A program made the position numbers and the translations under genes. A DNA stretch of 64,000 nt, from contig NZ_ARYM01000002.1 of NCBI RefSeq assembly GCF_000685315.1, positions 211,241 to 275,240 on the forward strand. Direction: 5' to 3'. Below, in pieces: positions 8,005 through 19,251 of the stretch. Each line of letters starts with the position of its first letter. The first letter of the stretch is position 1. The notes under the pieces were generated by a model. It ran no database searches. It saw only the letters and a program-made list of their open reading frames with translations, and was not told where the DNA came from. This DNA is from Hyphomonas polymorpha PS728. Its GTDB lineage: Bacteria; Pseudomonadota; Alphaproteobacteria; Caulobacterales; Hyphomonadaceae.

Positions 8005-9105
8005 ATGGCTGATCTATTCGACAATCCCGCAGGTCTCGATGGATTCGAGTTCATCGAGTTTTCCGCCCCCAAGAAAGGTATTCTGGAGCCGGTATTCGAG
8101 ACGATGGGGTTCACGAAGATCGCCCGGCACCGCTCCAAGGACGTGGAGCTGTGGCGCCAGGGCGGGATCAACCTGATCACCAATTATGAGCCCAAATCCG
8201 CCGCCTGGTATTTCGCGCGCGAGCATGGCCCGTCGGCCTGCGGTATGGGCTTCCGCGTGCGGGATGCCCGGAAGGCTTATGATCACCTTCTGGCACAGGG
8301 GGCAGAGCCCGTGCAGGTCGAAACGGGCCCGATGGAGCTGCACATTCCCGGCATCCGCGGCATCGGCAATTCGATCATCTACCTGATCGACCGGTATGAC
8401 ACCGGGGCGAACGAACTCTCCATCTATGACATCGACTTTGAATACCTGCCGGGCGTGGACAAGCGCCCCGTTGGCGCGGGCTTCAAGCTGATCGATCACC
8501 TGACGCACAATGTGTATGGCGGGCGGATGAAGTATTGGGCGGACTTCTATGAGAAGCTCTTCAACTTCCAGGAAATCCGCTATTTCGACATCAAGGGCGA
8601 ATATACCGGCCTCACCTCCAAGGCGCTGACGGCGCCGGACGGGAAGATCCGTATACCGCTCAATGAAGAGGGCAAGGGCGGCGGCGGCCAGATCGAGGAA
8701 TTTCTGCGGGAGTTCAATGGCGAGGGCATCCAGCATATCGCGCTGATCTGTGATGATCTTTATGCCTGCTATGACAAGCTGAAGACGATGGGCGTGCCCT
8801 TCATGACGGCGCCGCCGGCGGCCTATTACGAAATGCTCGATGGCCGCCTGCCGGGGCATGGCGAGGACGTAAAGGGGCTGCAATCGCGCGGCCTTCTTCT
8901 GGACGGGACGACCGAGGGCGGCAGCCCGCGCCTCCTGCTGCAGATCTTTGCGCAGGCGCAGGTTGGCCCGGTGTTCTTCGAATTCATCCAGCGCAAGGGC
9001 GACTATAAGGACGGCTTTGGCGAGGGGAACTTCAAGGCGTTGTTTGAATCGATGGAGCGCGACCAGATACAGCGCGGTGTCCTGAAGACGGAAGAAAAAG
9101 TATAA
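8005..9105 (+). CDS. hpd: 4-hydroxyphenylpyruvate dioxygenase
   Basis: A 366-residue enzyme from the ATG at 8005 (GGAG 9 bases upstream; an in-frame ATG at 7990 has no site). It converts 4-hydroxyphenylpyruvate to homogentisate with O2 and Fe(II), the second step of tyrosine degradation. Two vicinal-oxygen-chelate halves are present. The iron ligands of the C-terminal half are visible: His in [11 protein letters not shown], His in [12 protein letters not shown] and Glu in [12 protein letters not shown]. Length matches bacterial HPPD (about 357-370). It heads a rightward series with a VOC protein, FAH-family hydrolase and CoA-transferase that together would carry the pathway's ends to fumarate and acetoacetyl-CoA. 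Confidence 0.95.
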   Translation: MADLFDNPAGLDGFEFIEFSAPKKGILEPVFETMGFTKIARHRSKDVELWRQGGINLITNYEPKSAAWYFAREHGPSACGMGFRVRDARKAYDHLLAQGAEPVQVETGPMELHIPGIRGIGNSIIYLIDRYDTGANELSIYDIDFEYLPGVDKRPVGAGFKLIDHLTHNVYGGRMKYWADFYEKLFNFQEIRYFDIKGEYTGLTSKALTAPDGKIRIPLNEEGKGGGGQIEEFLREFNGEGIQHIALICDDLYACYDKLKTMGVPFMTAPPAAYYEMLDGRLPGHGEDVKGLQSRGLLLDGTTEGGSPRLLLQIFAQAQVGPVFFEFIQRKGDYKDGFGEGNFKALFESMERDQIQRGVLKTEEKV

Positions 9106-9118
9106 TCCAGCCCTGAGC

Positions 9119-9205
9119 GCTCACCCTGAGCGAAGTCGAAGGGCGAGCGCGGGCTCACCAGTGTTCCGCCTGGCGGCCCACCCTTCGACTTCGCTCAGGG
9201 TGAGC
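9119..9205. repeat. Long inverted repeat with 25-bp perfect arms
   Basis: Left arm 9119-9143 and right arm 9181-9205 are exact reverse complements (core CCCTGAGCGAAGTCGAAGGG), separated by 37 bases. It lies 14 bases after hpd and 23 bases before the VOC gene. The core is of a type I recall from intergenic repeats of many environmental proteobacteria; copy number cannot be judged here because only one copy is in the window. In mRNA it would fold into a very stable hairpin between the two cistrons. Confidence 0.9.
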
Positions 9206-9228
9206 CTCCGGGAGGACGGAGAAAGAAG

Positions 9229-9780
9229 ATGACCACACCTAAACTTCGCGGCGTTCATCATGTCGCCTATCGCTGTAAGGATGCGAAGGAGACTGTGGAG
9301 TTCTACAAGAAGACGCTGGGCATGGAGTTCCAGCTGGCGATCGCGGAGGACCATGTGCCCTCCACCGGGGCATATGATCCGTACATGCACATTTTCCTCG
9401 ATGCGGGGAATGGCAATGTGCTTGCCTTTTTCGAGCTGCCCGAGCAGCCCGAAATGGGGCGAGACGAGAACACGCCGGTCTGGGTGCAGCATATTGCGCT
9501 GCGGCTGGGCAGCCTTGAGGAGTTGCATGCGGCCAAGGCGCACCTTGAGTCGCTGGGCATCGATGTTCTGGGGCCGACGCATCATGGTATCTTCAAGTCG
9601 ATCTATTTCTTTGATCCCAACGGGCACCGGCTGGAGCTGGCCGCAGACATCGGCACGCCGGAGCAGATGGCGCAGTTGAAATCGGTCGCCGAGCCGATGA
9701 TCGAGGAGTGGAGCCAAACGAAGAAGGCGCCGAGGCATGCGGCCTGGCTGCATGAGAAGATCGCGGAAGAGACGAAGTAG
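9229..9780 (+). CDS. VOC-superfamily (glyoxalase/extradiol dioxygenase-like) protein
   Basis: A 183-residue protein with two beta-alpha-beta-beta-beta modules. A complete metal-ligand set can be proposed: His in GVHHVAYRC (near residue 10), His in VWVQHIALRL (near 87) and Glu in GHRLELAADI (near 136). The family includes extradiol dioxygenases, glyoxalases and isomerases. It lies in the tyrosine-degradation series between hpd and the FAH-family gene, where homogentisate dioxygenase or maleylacetoacetate isomerase would often be found, so a role on an aromatic or ring-opened intermediate is a reasonable guess. It is far too short, and of the wrong fold, to be the classical homogentisate 1,2-dioxygenase. 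Confidence 0.85.
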   Translation: MTTPKLRGVHHVAYRCKDAKETVEFYKKTLGMEFQLAIAEDHVPSTGAYDPYMHIFLDAGNGNVLAFFELPEQPEMGRDENTPVWVQHIALRLGSLEELHAAKAHLESLGIDVLGPTHHGIFKSIYFFDPNGHRLELAADIGTPEQMAQLKSVAEPMIEEWSQTKKAPRHAAWLHEKIAEETK

Positions 9781-9856
9781 GGCGCGCTTCCCCCCTGGGG
9801 GGCGCTCCGCTTCCCCGCTTGCAAAGATTTGAGAGGGCGCGCACCCTCACTCCCAA

Positions 9857-9880
9857 CCCCCTCTCCCAGGGGAGAGGGGG
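9857..9880. repeat. C/G-rich hairpin repeat between VOC and FAH genes
   Basis: CCCCCTCTCC and GGAGAGGGGG form an 11-bp stem (with one more C-G pair) around a 2-base loop. It is flanked by two copies of AGATTTGAGAGG, near 9825 and 9888, suggesting a small mobile or duplicated unit. No T-run follows, so it is not an obvious terminator. Confidence 0.7.
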
Positions 9881-9910
9881 GCTTAGAAGATTTGAGAGGA
9901 AACATTCCAG

Positions 9911-10921
9911 ATGAAACTTGCCACATTGAAAAACGGCACCCGGGATGGGCGCCTTGTTGTTGTTTCCAGGGATTTGACGCGGGCGACGGACGCGGCGCGG
10001 ATTGCGCCGACGCTGCAGGCGGCGCTCGACAAGTGGGAGATTTATGCGCCCCAGCTGGCCATGCTGGCCGAGCAGGTGGAGCTGGGCTCTGTGCCGACGT
10101 TCCGCTTCCATGAACATGACGCGATGAGCCCGCTGCCGCGCGCCTATCAGTGGGCGGACGGCTCTGCCTATATCAATCATGTCGAACTCGTCCGCGCGGC
10201 GCGGGGCGACAAGGTGCCCGAGAGTTTCTATTCCGATCCGCTGATGTATCAGGGCGGCTCCGATGGCTTCCTCGGCCCGCGCGACGCTATTCCTCTCAAA
10301 GACGTAGCCTGGGGCTGCGATATGGAAGGGGAGATCGCCGTCATCACCGATGATGTGCCCATGGGCGTCAGCGAGGCAGACGCGGCCAAACTCATCCGCC
10401 TCGTGATGATCTGTAATGATGTCTCCCTGCGCGGCCTCATCCCGGGTGAACTCGCCAAGGGCTTCGGCTTCTTCCAGGCAAAGCCCGCCAGCGCCTTTTC
10501 TCCCGTCGCTGTCACGCCCGATGAGCTGGGCGATGCTTGGAGGGATGGCCTCGTCCATCTCCCCCTGCGGGTGGACCTGAACGGCAAGCCCTTCGGCCGG
10601 GCGAATGCGGGTGTGGACGCCACGTTCAGCCTGCCGCGCCTTGTCGCCCATGCCGCGAAAACCCGCGCGCTGGTTGCCGGCTCGATCATCGGGTCGGGCA
10701 CGGTATCGAACAAGGGCGCCGACGGCGGGGCGGGGAGGCCCGTGGCAGAGGGCGGGCTGGGCTATTCCTGCATCGCGGAAATCCGCATGATCGAGACCAT
10801 CGCGGACGGAGCGGCGAAAACGCCGTTTATGAAGCCGGGAGACACCGTGCGTATCGAGATGTGCGACACGAGCGGGCATTCGATCTTCGGGGCGATCGAG
10901 CAGACGGTTGAAGCGGTCTGA
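9911..10921 (+). CDS. Fumarylacetoacetate hydrolase family protein
   Basis: A 336-residue protein of the FAH fold. The N-terminal domain (about 1-75) leads into the catalytic part containing the metal site region WGCDMEGEIAVITD (acidic residues near 141-143) and the conserved CNDVSLRGLIPGE and FFQAKP segments. In the tyrosine pathway FAH splits 4-fumarylacetoacetate into fumarate and acetoacetate. This shorter bacterial form (about 330 residues rather than 420) is common in proteobacterial tyrosine operons. Position downstream of hpd and just before the acetoacetate CoA-transferase supports that role; other FAH-family hydratase or decarboxylase activities are possible but less likely here. 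Confidence 0.88.
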   Translation: MKLATLKNGTRDGRLVVVSRDLTRATDAARIAPTLQAALDKWEIYAPQLAMLAEQVELGSVPTFRFHEHDAMSPLPRAYQWADGSAYINHVELVRAARGDKVPESFYSDPLMYQGGSDGFLGPRDAIPLKDVAWGCDMEGEIAVITDDVPMGVSEADAAKLIRLVMICNDVSLRGLIPGELAKGFGFFQAKPASAFSPVAVTPDELGDAWRDGLVHLPLRVDLNGKPFGRANAGVDATFSLPRLVAHAAKTRALVAGSIIGSGTVSNKGADGGAGRPVAEGGLGYSCIAEIRMIETIADGAAKTPFMKPGDTVRIEMCDTSGHSIFGAIEQTVEAV

Positions 10922-11048
10922 TCCGCTTTTCAACAGGTGTTGAAATTTGGCGCGGCCTGAGGCATTCAGGGCGCCGGAAATCATGATAGGGTTTGGCAGC
11001 GCCGGGGCATTCCCCCGCGCGGGCAGGCACAAGGGAGTGACGGGCCGG

Positions 11049-11756
11049 ATGGCAAACAAGGTTTACAATTCGGCAGCCGAGGCCCTGGACGGCCTGCTGC
11101 ATGACGGGATGCTGATCGCGGCGGGCGGCTTTGGCCTCTGCGGGATTCCCGAGCTTTGCATCGCGGCGATCCGCGACAGCGGCGTGAAGAACCTGACCGT
11201 CGCCTCCAACAATGCCGGCGTCGATGGCTTTGGCCTTGGCGTGCTGCTGGAGAGCCGGCAGGTGAAGAAGATGATGAGCTCATATGTGGGCGAGAATGCC
11301 GAGTTCATGCGGCAGTATCTTTCCGGCGAGCTGGAGCTGGAGTTCAACCCGCAGGGGACGCTTGCCGAGCGGATGCGGGCAGGGGGCGCGGGCATTCCGG
11401 GCTTCTACACCAAGACTGGCGTGGGCACCGTGATTGCCGAGGGCAAGGAACACAAGGAGTTCGGCGGGCAGACCTACATCCTCGAAGAGGGGATCTTCGC
11501 TGACCTTGCGATCGTGAAAGCCTGGAAGGCGGACACAACGGGCAACGCGATCTTCCGCAAGACGGCACGCAACTTCAACCTGCCGGCCGCGACCTGCGGG
11601 AAGGTGTGCGTGATGGAAGTGGAGGAGATCGTGGAGCCGGGGCAGCTTGATGCCGACGCGATCCACCTGCCGGGCATCTATGTGCACCGGCTGGTGCAGG
11701 GCAAACACGAGAAGCGGATTGAGCAGCGCACTGTGCGCAAGCGGGAGGCAAGCTGA
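11049..11756 (+). CDS. scoA: 3-oxoacid CoA-transferase subunit A
   Basis: The open frame begins at 10947, but the family-like N-terminus is [16 protein letters not shown] at the ATG at 11049, with AGGGAG about 12 bases upstream, giving 235 residues as usual for SCOT-A. The CoA-binding glycine-rich region is present ([13 protein letters not shown], then [14 protein letters not shown]). With subunit B it moves CoA from succinyl-CoA to acetoacetate, making acetoacetyl-CoA. The TGA overlaps the next ATG (TGATG), so subunits are made in a coupled way. It probably consumes the acetoacetate released by the upstream FAH-family enzyme. Confidence 0.93.
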   Translation: MANKVYNSAAEALDGLLHDGMLIAAGGFGLCGIPELCIAAIRDSGVKNLTVASNNAGVDGFGLGVLLESRQVKKMMSSYVGENAEFMRQYLSGELELEFNPQGTLAERMRAGGAGIPGFYTKTGVGTVIAEGKEHKEFGGQTYILEEGIFADLAIVKAWKADTTGNAIFRKTARNFNLPAATCGKVCVMEVEEIVEPGQLDADAIHLPGIYVHRLVQGKHEKRIEQRTVRKREAS

Positions 11757-12382
11757 TGCCCTGGACACGCGATGATATGGCGGCGCGGGCCGCGCGGGAG
11801 CTGAAGGACGGGATGTATGTGAACCTCGGCATCGGGATTCCGACGCTGGTGGCGAACCATATTCCGGCTGGCGTGAATGTGACGCTTCAGTCCGAGAACG
11901 GCATGCTGGGCATGGGGCCGTTTCCCTTCGAGGGCGAGGAAGACCCCGACCTGATCAATGCCGGCAAGCAGACGATTACCGAGCTGCCGCAGACGGCCTA
12001 TTTCGACAGCGCGACTTCCTTTGCGATGATCCGTGGCGGGAAGATTGCCATGGCGATCCTCGGCGCGATGGAAGTGGCCGAAAATGGCAACCTTGCCAAT
12101 TGGATGATCCCCGGCAAGCTGGTCAAGGGCATGGGCGGGGCGATGGACCTGGTGGCGGGCGTTGGCCGCGTGGTGGTCGTGATGGACCACGCCAACAAGG
12201 CCGGCGAGAGCAAGGTGCTGAAAGAATGCACCCTGCCGCTGACGGGAAAGGGCGTGGTGGACCGGATCATCACCGATCTCTGCGTGATGGATGTGGTGCC
12301 GGGCGGGCTGAAGCTGCTCGAACTGGCGCCGGGCGTGACGGAAGACGAAGTTCGGGCGAAGACGGAGGCGACGCTGGTTTAA
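11756..12382 (+). CDS. scoB: 3-oxoacid CoA-transferase subunit B
   Basis: A 208-residue subunit carrying the catalytic Glu in the conserved [10 protein letters not shown] segment (near residue 43) that forms the glutamyl-CoA thioester. It also has the family's [18 protein letters not shown] stretch. The start overlaps the scoA stop by one base. An intrinsic terminator follows at 12448. Last gene of the tyrosine/acetoacetate block. Confidence 0.94.
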   Translation: MPWTRDDMAARAARELKDGMYVNLGIGIPTLVANHIPAGVNVTLQSENGMLGMGPFPFEGEEDPDLINAGKQTITELPQTAYFDSATSFAMIRGGKIAMAILGAMEVAENGNLANWMIPGKLVKGMGGAMDLVAGVGRVVVVMDHANKAGESKVLKECTLPLTGKGVVDRIITDLCVMDVVPGGLKLLELAPGVTEDEVRAKTEATLV

Positions 12383-12447
12383 TCGCTCGCGGCTGCTCGC
12401 AGGCTGAAGCCTGGGGCCGTCGTACTTTGGCTGTCCGCGTTAAGAAG

Positions 12448-12471
12448 AAGGCCGCCCGCGGGCGGCCTTTT
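12448..12471. terminator. Bidirectional terminator between scoB and carA
   Basis: GGCCGCCC-GC-GGGCGGCC stem (12450-12467) flanked by AA and followed by TTTT. It lies 1 base after the carA stop (minus strand) and 65 bases after scoB, serving both convergent units. Confidence 0.85.
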
Positions 12472-12472
12472 G

Positions 12473-13648
12473 CTATTTGCCGCGATGGCCCCGCATCAGG
12501 CCGGCGAAGCGGTCGAACAGGTAGAAACTGTCTTGCGGGCCTGGCGAAGCTTCGGGGTGGTGCTGGACCGAGATGATCGGCTTGCCGGTGACCGAGAGGC
12601 CCGAATTGGTGCCGTCGAAGAGGGAGCGGTGGCTTTCTTCGACGCCAGCGGGCAGGGTCTCGGGGTCAACGGTGAAGCCGTGGTTCATCGAGACGATCTC
12701 GACCTTGCCGGTGGTGAGATCCTTCACGGGATGGTTTGCGCCGTGATGGCCCTGCGCCATTTTCTTGGTCTTCGCGCCGAGCGCCAGGCCGAGCAGCTGG
12801 TGGCCCAGGCAGATGCCGAGGATCGGCAGGCCGGAAGCGACGATGGCTCTGATCATCGTGCCGGAGCGCTCATAGGTCGCGGCCGGGTCGCCGGGGCCGT
12901 TGGAGAAAACGACGCCATCGGGTTTCAGGGCGAGGATTTGCTCGGCAGTCGCATCGCCATTGACGACCGTTGCGCGGGCGCCGGCATTGGCGAGGTTGCG
13001 CAGGATGTTCTTCTTCACGCCGAAATCGACCACGACGACATGGAACTCGGCATTGCTGAGCTTGTCGTGGCCGGTCTGCGGCTTCCAGAGGCCGTCGGTG
13101 TTTTCGTAGGCAGCGTCCTGGTCAACGACATCAGCAAGGTCTGCCCCGTCGAGGCCTTCCCAGCTTTTCGCCAGCTCCACGAGGGCGGCAAAGTCGATAT
13201 TTCCATCTGGCTTGTGGCAGATGGCCGCCTTGGGCATGCCTTTTTCGCGGATGCGCTTGGTCAGCGCGCGCGTATCGACGCCGGAAAGGCCGATGATGCC
13301 GCGCTTTGCCAGCCAGCCGCCGAAATCATCGGTGGCGCGCCAGTTGGACGGCGCAGTGATCGGCTCGCGGAAGATGGCGCCGCGGGCCGCGTCGGCCGCA
13401 GCAGCGGTGGATTCTTCCTGATCGTCAGCATTTGCGCCGACATTTCCGATATGCGGGAAGGTGAAGAGGATGATCTGCGAGGCGTAGGAGGGGTCTGTCA
13501 GGATTTCCTGATACCCTGTAATCGCCGTGTTGAAGCACAGCTCCCCCACCTTGATACCCGTCGCCCCGGCCCCGAAACCCGCGAAAATCGTACCATCTTC
13601 AAGGGCCAAGGCACCGGTGGCTGAGTCCATATCTTGATTCCTGCTCAT
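12473..13648 (-). CDS. carA: Carbamoyl-phosphate synthase small (glutaminase) subunit
   Basis: A 391-residue subunit that hydrolyses glutamine and passes ammonia to CarB for arginine and pyrimidine synthesis. The N-terminal CPSase_sm domain opens with [11 protein letters not shown] and includes [17 protein letters not shown]. The C-terminal class I amidotransferase domain has the nucleophile Cys in [11 protein letters not shown] and the His/Glu pair in [10 protein letters not shown]. Start at 13648 has GAGAGG about 10 bases upstream; an ATG at 13630 with AGGA is a close alternative. carB is not in the window. It is divergent from yqeY. Confidence 0.96.
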   Translation of the reverse strand: MSRNQDMDSATGALALEDGTIFAGFGAGATGIKVGELCFNTAITGYQEILTDPSYASQIILFTFPHIGNVGANADDQEESTAAAADAARGAIFREPITAPSNWRATDDFGGWLAKRGIIGLSGVDTRALTKRIREKGMPKAAICHKPDGNIDFAALVELAKSWEGLDGADLADVVDQDAAYENTDGLWKPQTGHDKLSNAEFHVVVVDFGVKKNILRNLANAGARATVVNGDATAEQILALKPDGVVFSNGPGDPAATYERSGTMIRAIVASGLPILGICLGHQLLGLALGAKTKKMAQGHHGANHPVKDLTTGKVEIVSMNHGFTVDPETLPAGVEESHRSLFDGTNSGLSVTGKPIISVQHHPEASPGPQDSFYLFDRFAGLMRGHRGK

Positions 13649-13791
13649 GGAAGATATACCTCTCGCCGCTGGCCTTGCTGGTTGACGCCGTTTTAACCGG
13701 TCTGGCTAAAACTCGGCCGCTTATTGGGGCTGACTCTCCGCACCGTCAAGCAAGGCGTTTGTCGCGGGGTGTAGAAAGGCATAGGACCGGC

Positions 13792-14286
13792 ATGGGCCGT
13801 GAAGATATGACTGCCTGTATGGGACTCAAGTCCCGCATCCTTCAAGCACTCAAGGACGAATCTGCCCGGACGCAGAGCGAGATGCGGCTGAGTACGCTGC
13901 GCCTGGTGGAGTGCGCCATCCGGGACAGGGATGTCTGCGCGCGCGGGCGGGGCGAGGGCGAAGGCTGCCCGGACGCCGATGTGCAGCGCGTGCTGCTGAC
14001 GATGGTGGCCCAGCGCGAGGAAGCCGCCAGCGAGCATGAAGAGGAAGGCCGCATCGCCGATGCTATCCGCGAACGCGAGGAAGTCGAGATCATCAAGGCT
14101 TTCCTGCCCCAGCCGCTGTCGGGCAAGGCGCTGGATATTGCCGTGCGGCAGGTGGTTGAGGATCTGGGCGCGGCCAAGCTGAAGGACCTGGGCCGCTGCG
14201 TGACTGAGCTGAAATCGCGCTATCCGGGCCAGATCGAGGCGGCCAGCGCGGGTAAGGCCGTGCGCACCGCGCTCAGCAAGGGCTGA
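13792..14286 (+). CDS. GatB/YqeY domain-containing protein
   Basis: A protein of about 164 residues of the YqeY family, which resembles the C-terminal tRNA-interacting domain of GatB. Helical segments LKSRILQALKDESA and EREEVEIIKAFLPQPLSG are characteristic. The exact role is unknown, but it is often found next to dnaG and rpoD. Start chosen at the ATG at 13792 (AGGA 6 bases upstream); ATGs at 13807 and 13819 would match the usual family N-terminus better. A Cys/Arg/Gly-rich insert (about residues 46-62) is unlike typical members. Confidence 0.87.
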   Translation: MGREDMTACMGLKSRILQALKDESARTQSEMRLSTLRLVECAIRDRDVCARGRGEGEGCPDADVQRVLLTMVAQREEAASEHEEEGRIADAIREREEVEIIKAFLPQPLSGKALDIAVRQVVEDLGAAKLKDLGRCVTELKSRYPGQIEAASAGKAVRTALSKG

Positions 14287-14408
14287 GCGGCCGGCGAGGG
14301 CGGCCTCGCCCCATTTCCGCCCTGAGTCTGAAAAGTCGGCAATGTGGGGGAACAACTCTTCGCAGGGTCCGTTGGTGGGACATCTACCCCCATCGAAAGG
14401 ACAAACCC

Positions 14409-15155
14409 ATGAAGACCCTTCTTGCTACTGCCAGTGCCTCTGTCCTGCTGCTTGGCGCAGCCGCTTGTTCGCCGGCTGAAGGCCCGGCCGCCACCAATGG
14501 CTACGAAACCCGCGGTCCGCAGGTTGTCGAGTATGACGACCAGACCATGGACACCGCCAGCGTGAATGAGCGCACCGATCTGGATTCGGTTCGCGCAGAA
14601 TACCGCCTTGCTCAGGGCGAGATGGAAGCTTCCGACCTGATCGGCGCATCGGTGCGCAATGGTGCTGACGAAGAAATCGCGACGGTTGCCGATGTTTACC
14701 TCGGTGAAGATGGGGCTTCGCCTGTGATCCTGATCCGTGATGGCGGCGTTGCCGGCGTCGGCGGTGAGCTGCGCCAGATCGCTTTCAACACCGCGACCGT
14801 GACGGCGCCGGCCGATCAGGAGCCTGAAGTGCTGGTCCAGATTGCCGAAGAAACCATCGAAACGCTTCCCGCCTTCGAACAGGACGGCATGAATGACTAC
14901 CGCCTGGCTTCGGAAATCATGGGCGCCACGACCCCGGTTTCCTTCCGCGAGGATGATGTCCGCATCACCGACCTGATCCTCACCAACTCCGGTGAACTGC
15001 GCTATGCCGTGATTTCGCCGAGCCTGGCCTCCACCGACCAGTTCGTGGTGCCGGCCAACGCCATCCGCGTTGCTGAAGGTGACGGCGAAGGCGATGTGAT
15101 CCTGGACATCGATCAGAGCGAGTTCGACGAAGCGCCGATGTATCGCTGGGAGTAA
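14409..15155 (+). CDS. PRC-barrel domain protein with lipoprotein-like signal
   Basis: A 248-residue exported protein. The N-terminus is a signal sequence ending in LLGAAAC, a weak lipobox (Cys near 20), so lipidation is plausible. Two PRC-barrel-like units follow: about 77-125 (LIGASVRNGADEEIATVADVYLG) and about 165-215 (SEIMGATTPVSFREDDVRITDLIL). The mature protein is strongly acidic. PRC barrels bind proteins or RNA and occur in stress and photosynthetic proteins; the role here is unknown. It has its own terminator and interrupts the usual yqeY - dnaG neighbourhood. Confidence 0.8.
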   Translation: MKTLLATASASVLLLGAAACSPAEGPAATNGYETRGPQVVEYDDQTMDTASVNERTDLDSVRAEYRLAQGEMEASDLIGASVRNGADEEIATVADVYLGEDGASPVILIRDGGVAGVGGELRQIAFNTATVTAPADQEPEVLVQIAEETIETLPAFEQDGMNDYRLASEIMGATTPVSFREDDVRITDLILTNSGELRYAVISPSLASTDQFVVPANAIRVAEGDGEGDVILDIDQSEFDEAPMYRWE

Positions 15156-15182
15156 GATACGTCCTGCCCCGTTGAACCAGGA

Positions 15183-15215
15183 GGGCCCTGCCGCAAGGCG
15201 GGGCCCTTTTCTTTT
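15183..15215 (+). terminator. Intrinsic terminator after the PRC-barrel gene
   Basis: GGGCCCTGCC and GGCGGGGCCC form a 10-bp stem (one G-T pair) with a GCAA loop at 15193-15196, followed by TTTTCTTTT. Confidence 0.88.
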
Positions 15216-15287
15216 GGGTGTTGTATTTTGTGGGCGGATGCCAATCTCCGGTGCCCGGCGACGAACAAAGATGGTATTCTGGCCTTT

Positions 15288-17174
15288 ATGTCATCTGCTC
15301 CCCCCATTCGCATTCCTGATGGCTTCGTCGAGGAGCTGAAGGCCCGCATCCGGCCTTCGGATGTGATCGGGCGCAAGGTAAAGCTGACCAAGAAGGGCAA
15401 GGAGTGGGTGGGGCTGTCCCCGTTCACCGCCGAGAAGACGCCAAGCTTCTATGTCAACGACCAGAAGCGCATCTTCAAATGCTTCTCCTCCGGCATGGGC
15501 GGGGATGTGATCAATTTCGTGATGGAGACCGAGCGGCTCTCCTTCATGGAAGCGGTGGAGAAGCTGGCTGAAGAGGCGGGGATGGCGCTGCCCAAGGCGA
15601 GCCCGGCAGCGGCAGAGGAATATGACCACCGCAAGCGGCTGCAGGCGGCGTGCGAGGCGGCGGCGGAGTTTTTCGAGGAGCGGCTGCGTGCGCCTGAGGG
15701 CAGCGGCGCGCGCGCCTATCTGGAGGGCAGGGGACTCAGCGCTTCAAGCTGGAGCAAATACCGGCTGGGCTATGCCCCCGACGACTGGCGGCGGACACGG
15801 GCGCATCTGCACGAAAAGGGCTTTACAGACAGCGAGCTGCTGGAAGCGGGCATCATTAAGGAAAGCGACCGGGGCGGCGAGCCCTATGACATGTTCCGCG
15901 GGCGCCTGATGTTTCCCATTCCCGATGCGCGCGGCGGGATCATCGCCTTTGGCGGCCGTGCGCTGCAGCCCGATGCCAAGCCGAAATATCTCAATTCCGG
16001 CGACACCCCGCTCTTTCACAAATCGACCGTGCTCTATCGCTACAAGGCGGCGCGCGAGGCGCTTGGCCATGGCGAAGGCGGCGGGCTGATCGTGGCTGAG
16101 GGCTATATGGACGTTATCGCCCTCTGCGAGGCGGGGTTTGGCAATGCCGTTGCCCCGCTGGGCACGGCGCTGACCGAAGACCAGCTGCAGCTGATCTGGC
16201 GGGCAGGGCCCGAGCCGGTGATGTGTTTTGATGGCGACCGGGCAGGCCTTGGCGCCGCCTATCGCGCGCTCGACCGGGCGTTGCCCTTTGCCGAGCCGGG
16301 GCGGTCTGTGTTCTTCGTGCTGCTGCCGGACGGGATGGACCCTGACGATCTGATCCGCGCGAAGGGGGCGGGGGCAATGGCCGAGCAGCTTGCCGCGCGC
16401 CTGCCGATGTCGGAACTCCTGTGGCGGCGCGAGCGGGATGCCGAGCCGCTGGATACGCCCGAGCGGCAGGCGGGGCTGGAGGCGCGGCTGATGGCGGCGT
16501 GCGGGCATATTCGCCATGCGGGGGTGAAAGCGGCCTATGAGCGGGATCTGAAGTCGCGCCTGCGGGATTATCTCTGGCAGCTGCGCGAGGCCAAGCGCGC
16601 GGCGAATTACCAGAAACGCCCCGGAAAGCCGGGACGGCCCGGTTCGGCACAGATTCTCTCCGAAGGCGAGCCCGCCCAGGAAGTGCTCAAGCAGGGCGCG
16701 CGGGAGAAGATTGGCGGGCTGAGCCTGGTGCTTCGCGCCATCGATAATCCGGGCCTTCTGGCCATTGGGGCGGAGATGCTTGCCCAATGTGCATTCGCCG
16801 ATGCGGATGTCGTTCGCCTGCGCGATGCAGTTCTTGACCTGGCAAATGACGGAATCCCCATTGACCGCGGGACAATCACCGCCCATCTAGCGAATTCTGG
16901 GAACATACGTGCTGCCGGCTTGCTCAAAGATTATCCCGTAACGCCTCAGATAGCGACCAATGGGTCCGAGGCTCGGGAATGGCTAATCGCTCTGGAGCAA
17001 TATGTGGCGATGCGGCGTTCCAGCGACCAGGAGACGGGCTTTGGCACGGATAGTGCGAGCGCGGACCCTACGCTGTCCCCGCAAGAATGGCGGAGGCAGC
17101 TACAAAAGGTTGCTGAACGACAGGCTCTAAAGGTCCGCATGAACGAGGCATCCAGTAAACGCAGCGATAGCTGA
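15288..17174 (+). CDS. dnaG: DNA primase
   Basis: A 628-residue replication primase. I start it at the ATG at 15288 (MSSAPPIRIPDGFVEELKAR) because family similarity begins there; the frame is open from 15228. The N-terminal zinc-ribbon domain keeps its fold (GLSPFTAEKTPSF, FKCFSSGMGGD), but three of four canonical zinc ligands are replaced: Ser44, Thr47 and Ser68 for Cys, His, Cys, with only Cys65 kept. The catalytic TOPRIM core is intact (VAEGYMDVIAL with the Glu, MCFDGDRAG with the Asp pair). The C-terminal helicase-binding region ends near 615. rpoD follows 71 bases later, as in the macromolecular synthesis operon. Confidence 0.96.
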   Translation: MSSAPPIRIPDGFVEELKARIRPSDVIGRKVKLTKKGKEWVGLSPFTAEKTPSFYVNDQKRIFKCFSSGMGGDVINFVMETERLSFMEAVEKLAEEAGMALPKASPAAAEEYDHRKRLQAACEAAAEFFEERLRAPEGSGARAYLEGRGLSASSWSKYRLGYAPDDWRRTRAHLHEKGFTDSELLEAGIIKESDRGGEPYDMFRGRLMFPIPDARGGIIAFGGRALQPDAKPKYLNSGDTPLFHKSTVLYRYKAAREALGHGEGGGLIVAEGYMDVIALCEAGFGNAVAPLGTALTEDQLQLIWRAGPEPVMCFDGDRAGLGAAYRALDRALPFAEPGRSVFFVLLPDGMDPDDLIRAKGAGAMAEQLAARLPMSELLWRRERDAEPLDTPERQAGLEARLMAACGHIRHAGVKAAYERDLKSRLRDYLWQLREAKRAANYQKRPGKPGRPGSAQILSEGEPAQEVLKQGAREKIGGLSLVLRAIDNPGLLAIGAEMLAQCAFADADVVRLRDAVLDLANDGIPIDRGTITAHLANSGNIRAAGLLKDYPVTPQIATNGSEAREWLIALEQYVAMRRSSDQETGFGTDSASADPTLSPQEWRRQLQKVAERQALKVRMNEASSKRSDS

Positions 17175-17245
17175 GCGGTAAGGCGAGAGGCACTGGCATG
17201 GCGGCCCTGCAGAGGCTGCCGGACCGGACGGGAGATAGCTGAGAT

Positions 17246-19243
<1,998 letters not shown>

Positions 19244-19251
19244 TCTGAAAT

